Below, in pieces: positions 55,125 to 64,000 of a stretch of 64,000 nucleotides of DNA; position 1 is the stretch's first letter; each line of letters opens with the position of its first letter. The translations under genes were made by a program, and so were the position numbers. The DNA comes from Phlebiopsis flavidoalba (lineage: Eukaryota; Basidiomycota; Agaricomycetes; Polyporales; Phanerochaetaceae): positions 57,706 to 121,705 of the forward strand of contig JAOCPU010000075.1 in assembly GCA_035772785.1 (NCBI GenBank). Reading direction: 5' to 3'. The notes below the pieces were generated by a model. It saw only the letters and a list, made by a program, of their open reading frames with translations, made no database searches and was not told the origin of the DNA.

Positions 55125-55126
<2 letters not shown>
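51843..55126. other. No gene recognised
   Basis: 3.3 kb with only short frames. 52940-53300 is GC-richer with a 71-codon minus frame (53084-53299) of no known family; 53330-53600 has an 87-codon plus frame likewise. 53900-54700 is AT-leaning and featureless. Confidence 0.5.
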
Positions 55127-55163
<37 letters not shown>

Positions 55164-55176
55164 TTTTTTTTTTTTT
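55127..55176. repeat. Poly-T tract (36 T, one G, 13 T)
   Basis: Uninterrupted T from 55127 to 55162, then G, then T to 55176. On the minus strand this is a poly-A tract and could mark the tail of a retroposed sequence, but no matching body or target-site duplication was found. Confidence 0.9.
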
Positions 55177-55733
55177 GCTTTTGCGTGGTTAGGGTGGGAA
55201 GGACGCCGGATTTGACGCATTGCGCCTTTTTTTATCAGGATCAGGAGTGGAGCACGGGGCTGATGCAGCTTGGGGATTCCCGTGACGTACGCCATACCAT
55301 ATCCGCGTAAAGGACACGTGTCGTCGAGCAATGTTAGGAGAAGCCGTGAATGTCCGACTTTAATTGCTCATGAGCGCTATATAAGCCCCAGCCTGCCTAT
55401 CCTTGTACACTGCTAGAAAATTTTTAATATTTTCGTGATCTATTCTATTGCACGGGATCTACTTCTCAATGGGCTCTTGCCTCCTTTTTCTTTAATACTG
55501 CAAACTTAGAGACAGCATAGTTGTGGGAGGAGACGACGCGACACACCATATGTAAGCACACTATGTACAACCGCTTTTTAATACTGTCGCCCCGATAGGA
55601 CCTGACAATAAGGATGATCACTAGACACTTACTCTCTCTCTGGTTGGATATCGAATTGGAGTTAAGTAAAACAATGAACTCTACGAATGAGAATGTCCCA
55701 GATCAGCATTCATTGAATGTACTTGCATTTTAT
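55177..55733. other. No gene recognised
   Basis: Between the poly-T tract and the unassigned minus-strand coding region; no open frame of note. Confidence 0.5.
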
Positions 55734-58245
55734 TCACTTACCTCGATAGGTTGTACTGTTCATAGGAGTCATTTGTGTTCGTAGGATATGGAGCTTGGAC
55801 CTCCTGATAGGGGTCTGGTGTTGCGTAGGCAGGCACAGGACAATTCGTCGGATAGGCTTGGACTGGGGGTGGGCTAGAATGGAGGGGGGAGATCTACAGA
55901 TGCGGAAGGAAGGGTACCACGGACGATTGATGGTTTGTGTAGCAGCCTGGAGACGGATGTCAGTATCGGGGGTGCGCTGTGTGTATGCCACTTACCATGC
56001 ATGCATCCGACGAAGATCTGGGGTACCTTGGGAGGAACTCGACGACAAAATCACCGGAAGACTGCCGAGACGGCGAAGGAGAGAGAGCATCCCTGAGTAA
56101 GCATGTACCGCTATCTTGGTCATGTACACAGTTTTCTACCAAGCCGCATATAGAGCAAAGGGATGAGGAGTATTCACCCGGTGGTCCGCGAAGACAGCAT
56201 TTGACAATTGTGTCGTTGATGGAAGAGAAACGGAAGACTGTTCGGTTTGAGTGGGACCTGTAGTGGGCAGAGGCCGTCGAGTGTTGCACAATATGGGCAA
56301 TAGTTCTGGAGCGTGATGGGGTACACCTCTCTGGAGGAAGGATCGCAGATGCCACTCGTACCCTGTGAAATTTGTGCCTCTGCAACGCATGGATCGAAGG
56401 CGTGATTGTTATGCGGATTTGAGATCGAGAGTACACTTCGCAGGTGCTTGCATTCATGATTTCCGCGGCCCCTTGCATTTTGGCAGACTGTCTCCTACAC
56501 CGATGGGTGTCCACAAGAGGGGCAGGATTACGGCTGTCGATGGATGACCATGAGAATGGAAGGGTGGGGTGATGGTTACCCCTCCGAGGCCACGTCGCGA
56601 GGAACGAATAGGTGGGAATAGGTGGCGGACCATGGCCGATACTCATGGAGTGCAATATCGTGGGGGGGTAAAATCCCAGGGACGCATTCAAACTTTCTGA
56701 TGGCTTGGCGATTGGAACTAAGCCCAAGATGTACAGGTCATCCAATTTTACACCGGCGAACTTGAGATCAGGATTGCTAGGAGTTGAACCCGAAGAACGC
56801 TGGGAGCATAGATGAGATAAAGTAGCACTAAAGATTTTGATCAAAATGACCTGGCTAATGGGCGCGCTGCTGGATTAGCATTCCGGTCTGAGTGATGAGT
56901 TTGCCCATAGGTCACCGATTTTTTTGAGGAGCTCGCGTTCCTTTGTGTACAGTACATCTGGTTGACGAGCTGCATAGTGCGTGTATCAGTATCTGAGCAC
57001 GCATTATTACTCTGAAAGCACACACATTGAGGCTCAGGGAATGTTTTTCCACTACCTCGTCGTGTTTTGAGTTGTACCAACACTTTTCCGCGTCCATCAC
57101 CTTACTTCCTAGACCATTAGCCGCGTCCAGAGCTCTAATGCCCACAACTGCCAGTAGAGCTTCGGATGACGAATATCTTCCGCTTGTCGGTTTCAGTAGG
57201 TTGCATCAATATCGCTTCCTTATTCTCGCGGTCCCCTTGGAAGGGTCTGCATTTTAGGTTCGATGATCTGACAAATACATATCAATAGGGTGGATACGAG
57301 TGAGAACAAAATTTCCGAACCGCATCGACGAAGCCGTTATCATTTGCGTCGAATGAAATCTCCAGACCGCCCTCTGTGGAAGACATGAAGAGATATTGTC
57401 GCCGGCCAATGGAAAGGAAGAGCTAGGAGAGGGTTTGCAGGAAACAGCCCCTACACAGCCCACCATATAAAGAGATGTAAAAGCACATCGTGACCATCGA
57501 GGCCATCGAGGCCCATTTTCACCACCAGACAGGATAGCCGCGAATTGTGACTATCCATGCTAGAAACGTCCCGGTAGTGGCAGAGCTATCTAAGCATGTG
57601 TTCGACGTTGGATAGCGGAGGATACGGTCCTTTCCCTGCTGGGTGGTCGTAGAGGATTGTGATCGAGTGGTAGGATAGCGCTAGGCACTTATGGACGAGA
57701 GCATCTAGAGGCCCCGCGGCGTGGGAGTCCACTCATCAAAAGTTGAGAACAGTTGTGATTGATAAAATCGGCTTGGGCTTAGGTGCGTGAAAGCTATTAC
57801 AAGGCGAGTCAGACGGAGCGGCCATTACCTTCGGGGTGCGAACGTAAACGTAACCGTGTTGAGGGACTAGACCAGACGGCAGTGACCTATGCAGACGCAA
57901 CAATTGGGGAGTCGCAGTGTCTGGACAATCCCAAGAACGCCGGGGAAGGCGGCCTACAATGGGAACGGCAAATGAATTGGGGGAGGTACCGGACTCAGGT
58001 CGTTGGATGTTGTGTTGACCAACGGGAGAACACAGCCAATAGATTCGGATCCTCACGGTCATTGGATAGTTAATTGACCTTTTCGAGCGATTGCTATCCC
58101 AGGGGAGTCGCAGCACGGGATTTCTGTCTGTAAGATAGATCGACGAGTCAGGAACGTGGGTCAGATGATGTGGTGGTGAGCAATATGTTTTGAAGGAGTC
58201 GCAGCAGGCCTCACGGCTTCTTATGCTCTTACCACGCCCGGTCAC
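55734..58245 (-). CDS. Unassigned coding region containing a 294-codon open frame
   Basis: The minus-strand frame 55960-56844 is open for 294 codons, among the longest in the window. Other minus frames lie at 57736-58245 (169 codons), 57254-57466 and 56912-57145; the last includes AEKCWYNSKHDEVVEKHSLS, which looks like real protein. At the left end a Pro/Gln/Tyr-rich stretch (about 55740-55800: YQEVQAPYPTNTNDSYEQYN) could be a C-terminus. A CPSCGHPS zinc-ribbon-like piece appears in another frame near 56500. I could not join these into one protein of a known family and cannot say whether they form one gene, two genes or chance frames. Codon usage resembles neighbouring genes. Confidence 0.28.
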
Positions 58246-59092
58246 ACTGTTCCCGATTTTGCGGTGTCAAGCAGGAAAATCTCCTAGGAAACACGCGAAC
58301 CACTCACCAGATGCCATAACAATAGTCAATGTTTTGAGGCTTAAAGCAGGATGTTACATTTGAGAAACACTCGGTACACCCCGCGCACGCAAGGGTCCAC
58401 ACTAACAGCACAGGACTCAGAGCGGGCGCACCGAGCACTGCATGATGATGGTGATGGTTCAAGTGCCCGTTTCTTCTCCGGGGTGAACTTAGAGTTTGAA
58501 GAAAAAACAGACGCGCGGATGAGAAAAGCCCTTCGTATTTCAACGCTACTACAACCGATGTGCAGGATAAGTTAGATGTATAGGCACTACGTACCATGTG
58601 CTTTGAATAGGGTAGGGAGACTTTCCCTTCGCGAATCTCGAATGATAGGTAGATCGCGAGCTCTAAATGTATCGTTCCAAGTACAGACCCAGACAGGACG
58701 CACGCCGCCGTGCACCTGGCCTGCAGTTTTTGATGCGCCAAACTGTTGAATTTAACACTCCAGCAGGCTGCCGCTCCGGCACCGACGCTCGCATGCATAC
58801 GGACTCCCCACCTGACGTTCTCCGGGGAATTTCTACTGCTAACCATAACCGCTGCACCAAAAAAAAAAAACAAAAATTGAAGTATAGAACATATCTGAAG
58901 TACGTAAAGCTGAAAGCCAAGACTACTGCCACAGCTCGCTACGCGTCCTGACAGAAGATGAAAAATTATTGAAGACTTGCGCGAGTCCAACGGATTTAGT
59001 TCACCCCATTGCGTGCATTCTTAGGGCCAGAGCATCAAGCAAGTATCCAGGGTCCACGATCCGTCATACACACAATAATACATGCGATCTCC
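58246..59092. other. Unassigned; long minus-strand frame without family
   Basis: A 228-codon minus frame (58304-58990) includes HHHHH and a Phe-rich stretch coming from an A10 run (58859-58870) read in antisense. No domain seen; probably the 3' flank of the BRO1-like gene. Confidence 0.35.
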
Positions 59093-62000
59093 TCATGCTA
59101 GTAAATCCTTCCATACTGCTTGCTGCTGCGGTGGTCGGGTCGGTAGGGGAAATCCTTGGTAAGTTGGTACTGTTGCAATTTGAGCTGTGATGCTCGAGGA
59201 GGACTGTACCAGGGGCGGCACGGGCGGCGGCACGAGCGGGGTGACGATACTGAACCCTGGTACGAGATCGGCGGCGTTGCGGCGGTTTAACGGCAACGAG
59301 GCAGTCCTGAGCCTGATGGAGGGGGAGTAGTACACGAGAAGACCAAGGCTTGGCGGAGAGGCGGAGTCGATACTAGATAGCCACCAACGCCGGCATGCGC
59401 AGGGCGGGGGGGTAGGAGGGTTGGTTTGCCTTGGGCTCGCGTCAAAACACGACGACGTACCAGGCGGGAAAGGCGTCGCTTGCGGTTGTGTACATAGGAG
59501 TATTGGTTTGAGGCTGGCGGAAGGATGGTCGTGGAGGCGCTGATGGTGGTGGATGCGGGTTGGGTATACGAGGGGCCTTTTGGTAGCTATCGTTCAAACA
59601 TGCTTGAGGTGACGCCCAGTTTTGGGTCCTGCGCCGGAGGTGCCGGATGGAGCATATGATGGCTGCAAAGGGGCAGGGCCGTTGGAGGAGGGAAGTCGGG
59701 GGGTGGAGGTAGAAGAGGGTGCACTTTAGACGTGAGAATGCTTTGAGGACTGGCGGTGAACGTTTGTAGTGATTTGTGGGGCATTGGGCTCGGTGTGTCC
59801 AAGCACTCTTGACCTAGGGGGGCGGTGGGGGCGGCGCACTCGATCCCAGTGATTGGGGGGGCTCATAGACGAGAACGCGGAGTCTAAGTTACCGAGCGGA
59901 GAATGGGGAGGACGGGATAGGAGGAGGTCGGGGGTGGCCTTGGCTTCTCACACCAAAGGGGTGAATCGGTGGGGACGTACGGTTGTTGGACAGATAAGGA
60001 CGCTTCTGCGTCTCAGCGGATGCAGCTCTATAGACCTGCCGCTCTGGCCGCCACGCTTCCGACAATAAGCACACTTTCGCGGTACCCGCTTCAACGGCCT
60101 CAGTACAAGCTGCGGTAAGGCTCGTCGTGCGTAAAACTGAGGCCATTTTCTGTTGATTATGTTCTGCGTGTTCAGGAAAGATTTCACAGTGTCGCACGTG
60201 ATTACAGTCTGGTGAGATTGCATAATAGAAAAACTGACGTACGGGCCAGGCCAAACTGCCCCCCCTAAAAGGCCCGCGCTTCCAATGTATTCCGTCACGA
60301 TGCTCGCGAGAGAACCCTTCTTGACTGTGTCCTTCTGTCCGTCGCTCTCTCTCTCCTCCCACTTCTCTTGCCTCTCCAGCGCCACGACCTGCTAGATCCG
60401 CTTACATGTTCGCACAACGTTGTGAACTTCCTTTACTAGAGCCACTTGTTCAGGTGATGGTACGATCGACGTGAGACGCTGCTGTTAGTTGTGAGGCAGT
60501 ATTTGAACTTCTCCAAACTCTCCAGCAAAGAGGTGAGGTCTCCGGCGCCACGGGATTTCTTTCTGTTCACTGGAGTAGAAGATGTGAGACGTCGTCAGCT
60601 TTGTACCTTAGATTGGGATGAGATAAGAGTCAACTCCGAAGCCGAGATACAGACGCACCTTCTCCTTGATAATCCTTCAAAACCCATTCCTCTCCCTGGA
60701 CCAAGAAATCTTGTTAATCGCCCAAAGTGAAGGTCATCTCAGATCAAAATCTCGTGAACCAGCTGAGCTACCTGCACAGGCTCGCTCTGTGCTCGTCGCG
60801 GGTCTCACTGGCTACGTCCAGGTCCGAGTAAGTTTTCTGAACCCGCGCCCGCCCTTGGCTGTACTATGCACGGAAGACTTCTTCAACTTCAGGGGACATC
60901 AAAAGGCCGATACTTCATCTCTGACCGTAGTTCCATAAAACGACGGACGACCTTGCTGGTCCGATCGCAGTGATGCCGCTTCGAGGGCACTGAAGTTGCG
61001 ACTTGAGATCCTGGCGGATGGACTTTCGTGAGAGTCGGCTGCTGACAGGGGCCTGGCGTCCAAGATATCGGTCGTATTTGACCCGCAGTCGCCTCGCATT
61101 CGCGCGATCTGCGTCGTGTCGAGTTCACGGCTGATTGCCTTCAAGCTCGCTGGTACGCTCGCCTTGAGGCGACCGAAGTTCCGCAAGCAGGCTCACTTCG
61201 ACGGGGAGGGCTCGCGGCCCTCATGACAATAATGTCCTCACCGCCACCGCCGCACGTCGACGGGGATCTCGACCTCGCCGCCGACCTCGCCCTCCGCAAT
61301 CGCACGGAAGCGTACAGTCCCTCTTTTTTACGCCTCACAGTGCGGTCGAGCGCACGCTCTGATCTCTGCCTCCGCCTCGTAACCCCGCTATATTATTGTA
61401 CACCCTCCTCTCTACCTCGCCGCGCACGAGTTTTCGCCTCTCCTGCCGCGCTAATACACGCTCGCGCTCTTTCGTGCACACTGAGCTTGTGGATTAGAGC
61501 GCTGGAAGAGGTCCGGCCCAATCACCTCTTTTGCACGTCTGTGGCGCAGCGTGTATACGTTCTTGAATCGAGATGGTCGCCGCAGATAACAATTTCTCGA
61601 CCATTTTCCTCGATCTGTGGAAGGGTTTCGAAAGGAGCGAGGATGGAGTTTTAGATGAGATCGTTCTCGCGCTGAGCTTCGTTCTTCTTCTCCGTGCAAA
61701 GTGCGAGGAGAGCCTTGGTGAGATCCGCCATGCACGGGCCAGCATCTGGAGGGAGATTCGGAGACATTTGGGTAACGAAAAGAGACGCAATAGGAGGAGG
61801 CAGTCTTGTTCGCCTCTTAGCTGCGGTTTCTTCGTGCGTGAAGCGGACAAGTGCATCGCATGTTTGCCCGCTGCATCGTCGGCTAAAGCGCGATAGTATT
61901 GAGACTGAGCAGTGAAGTACTTTGCCTTCGTCTGCGAAGGGATGTAAATACACATCACGTTGGAACCATAAGAGTGAACCCACGTATGGATCCGGTCACC

Positions 62001-62885
62001 CAATTTCTGTCAAAGATGCCTTTTCCCCCATGAACTCCTTCACTTCCCTCCGCAAGACCAGTGTATAATAGACGCGGCCTGAGCAGCGATCTTGGAGACC
62101 AGAGCGTTCCTCCCCTTCTTCTCGTCCGTGCATTTTCTCGAAAAAGACCTCCGTATGCTTGAGCGGCAGGATGACACCAAACGAGGAACTTGATGACTTC
62201 ACGACTCAGGGTCCGTCGAAAGGGGCCGTGGAGGAAATTGTCGTTGATATACGTGAGCATACCTGCGCATGTCTTGAAATAGTAAAATGCGCGTCTTGAG
62301 TCCTTCTGGGTCCGTGAGCGATTCTGTGAAGCTAGCGATCGGGGGGGGGGGCGGAGTGGGTTGCTGGTGGCTATTTCGAATTAATACACGCTTTCTCATA
62401 CGCGATGGACGTCTGGGTCGTAAGCTTGTTCGTGAATGCGTCTCTCCAAGGGAAGTTGACACGAATCTCAGCAAATCGCAGCTCGAGCAGCTCAAGCTGC
62501 CCAAAAGTACTTGTACACCAAATCCCGAGCTGCGCATAGAAACGTTAATCCCCCAGGTGACCTTGTTCGAAGACGACGTTCGCGTACCAGGTCTATGTCA
62601 CTCCCAGCACCCTTTGACCGCGTCCTGACGGCATCGGTGTAAAGTTTGCGCATTGCCCGTCGAATAGTTGTCTGGGTCTTCGCCATAGGACTGCGAAGAT
62701 ACCACACGAATGTGACTCGTCCAGTCGACCCTCCTCCGTTGGTTCTTCTTCGGGATCGAGGTCATCGGCGAACTGGTGTGCAGCCAACGCCATTCTGTGC
62801 GAATGTTCTGGCTTCGTAGAGGAGAGTACGGTATGCCGAGACGGCGCTGACTGTCGTCGGTGAGAAGGAAAGGCACTTTGGCTGC
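59093..62885 (-). CDS. BRO1-domain protein of the ALIX/Bro1/PalA (Rim20) family
   Basis: Adaptor for ESCRT-III that acts either in endosomal sorting (Bro1) or ambient-pH signalling (PalA/Rim20). Reading minus from about 62885, the BRO1 domain shows [21 protein letters not shown] (about 62665), [18 protein letters not shown] (about 62465-62515), TDPEGLKT and [18 protein letters not shown] (about 62225-62285), [12 protein letters not shown] (about 62165-62205) and VKEFMG (about 62030). Next come [16 protein letters not shown] (about 61850-61900), [20 protein letters not shown] (about 61650-61705) and [14 protein letters not shown] (about 61500-61545), the end of the BRO1 domain. A V-shaped helical domain follows ([19 protein letters not shown], about 61120-61180, to NQQKMAS near 60140). 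A Pro/Ser-rich tail runs from about 59950 to the stop at 59093 ([15 protein letters not shown]). A 10-11 G run (62341-62351) sits in an exon and disrupts the frame, as do many one-base breaks. I see no ATG exactly at the N-terminus, so the start is approximate. Bro1 versus PalA cannot be decided. Confidence 0.86.
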
Positions 62886-64000
62886 GCACGCCGGTGAGGA
62901 ATTTAAAATCTTGGTTATCTACGAATTGCCGTTTAAGGCCACGTCGTCTGGACGGACTCTTGCACTGCTGCGAATCTCGTGAGCCCAGTGTTACCACCAG
63001 CCCTTCTTTTCATTTAAATTTTCTCAAATGTTCTTTTTCGGGACGAGCCCGGTCACTGTTCTGAGTTATGGGGCCAAAAAACGCAAGAGAGGGCCATCTC
63101 TTGCCTATAACACAAAGAAGAAGACTATCAACTTGAGGCAGATTGAAACCGGATAGCATTAGTTGTTAAGTTTTGGGTCTGCACCCAATTGATGAGGCCT
63201 GAGCATAAGGCCGCGAAATGATTGAATGGGGCTATGAACAATATGTGGTAGTGAGAGGTGATATATTGCAGACACCAGGTGGTTTGTCAACTTGCAAAAT
63301 CGTACCTACTACACTAGCTAATAAAGATGCTGAGTAATGTGGTCGCCCCTTGCTATAGCCTTGTTTACCATCGAGGCATACTACTTATATGATGACAATT
63401 GTGCTAAATTAGTGCCACTACTACAGTCTACTGGGTGATGGACGTGCTCGACGATATGAGTCCATCGCCAATTGAGTGGGTGGGCCGCATATTTACTTCA
63501 TATCCGACGGCGCATAACTTGTCAGCCTGTGTCATGAGGCAACTAGGGTTCTCGGTTGTCGAGTGGTTTTATTCCTAGTTGCCTCCACGGATATCCAAGA
63601 GTGAGAACCGAGCAACGAGGACATCACTCTGAACACATGTTTAAGGCTGCCCACCGTTCCTCTTTTTTGGTTTCCCATTTGATCAGAACGTAAACACCTT
63701 CGTGCAGGAATTCTTGTGAGCATTAGCAAGGACAACGAACGTGTAATTTCGAGATGTGTATAGATGTTGTCTCAAACAAATACCACTCAAAGGTTCGCCG
63801 CACATAAATTAACTTATCCAGAAAGATTCAGACTGACACTAACGGCTAGGGGGGTGTTAGGAACTACAACACGTCCTTACACTACATATGAGGAAATCGA
63901 TACATCCTCCAGCAATTCAATACACAAAACCATGGATTTGTTTCATGCAAGGACTCAGTTCTCATGACTAATTTGTCTCCAAAAACCACGGCAATCACTG
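62886..64000. other. Intergenic, promoter side of the BRO1-like gene
   Basis: No gene recognised. Contains a perfect inverted repeat at 63536-63585. Confidence 0.5.
63536..63585. repeat. 12-bp perfect inverted repeat
   Basis: GAGGCAACTAGG (63536-63547) and CCTAGTTGCCTC (63574-63585) are exact reverse complements around a 26-base loop. Related GGTTCTCGG (63547 onward) and GAGAACCGAG (63602-63611) stretches nearby could extend the pairing in another register. No tRNA features fit. Confidence 0.8.

Noticed and set aside
55127..55176. Poly-A tail of a retrotransposon on the minus strand
   Set aside because: No reverse-transcriptase or other element body and no target-site duplication found next to it.
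58304..58990. 228-codon minus-strand ORF with a Phe run and His run
   Set aside because: The Phe run is an A homopolymer in antisense, and no domain or continuity with the BRO1 gene was found.
59950..60140. Zn2Cys6 transcription factor suggested by CAYCRKR
   Set aside because: Only two Cys are present, and the stretch falls between the V domain and Pro-rich tail of the BRO1-like protein in a shifted frame.
63536..63611. Possible tRNA because of clustered stems
   Set aside because: No A/B box pair, anticodon arm or acceptor geometry fits.

Overview
The window looks like nuclear DNA of a filamentous basidiomycete, most likely an Agaricomycete. Genes are split by many short GT-AG introns of about 50-60 nt. 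The gene set fits a fungus: an FKS-type 1,3-beta-glucan synthase, a fungal GH5 steryl/ceramide glucosidase-like enzyme, Dal5-type MFS permeases, a BRO1/PalA protein and the CAF-1 WD40 subunit. An order cannot be fixed without a search; Cantharellales is only an impression.

Layout. 1-7.2 kb: two broken Dal5/allantoate-permease-like MFS copies separated by an AT-rich island and homopolymer C and C/G tracts. 9.4-11.5 kb: a sugar transporter of the hexose/quinate type. 12.3-13.5 kb (minus) and 21.0-21.8 kb (plus): two paralogues of a nucleotidyltransferase-fold family. 14.8-17.5 kb: a fuller Dal5-type permease. 17.6-20.7 kb (minus): a GH5 glucosidase with a C-terminal membrane anchor. 22.1-23.9 kb (minus): a Gfo/Idh/MocA oxidoreductase, divergent from another MFS permease at 24.8-27.3 kb. 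30.0-32.7 kb (minus): a tandem pair of short-chain dehydrogenases. 33.3-33.6 kb: a dense GTCTCA/TGAGAC cluster. 33.8-35.3 kb (minus): an F-box-like protein. 35.7-42.2 kb (minus): FKS1. 45.1-47.7 kb (minus): CAF-1 p60/Cac2. 48.9-49.1 kb: a short Helitron-like element with a 16-bp GC-rich hairpin. 50.5-51.8 kb: a single-pass membrane protein. 59.1-62.9 kb (minus): a BRO1/PalA/ALIX-like protein. The long stretches between hold no gene I recognise.

Biology. The left half is a transporter and sugar/glycoside-metabolism neighbourhood: three or more MFS carriers, a glucosidase and an NAD(P)-dependent sugar-type oxidoreductase. The right half holds single-copy core genes for cell wall synthesis, chromatin assembly and endosomal/pH signalling.

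Data quality. Almost every conserved gene has several one- or two-base frame breaks, even core genes such as FKS1 and BRO1, and many lie in or beside homopolymers. That pattern points to an unpolished long-read consensus at least as much as to real decay, so calls of pseudogene are provisional. Gene coordinates run from the inferred start codon to the inferred stop, with introns and frame breaks inside; exon edges were assigned by eye.
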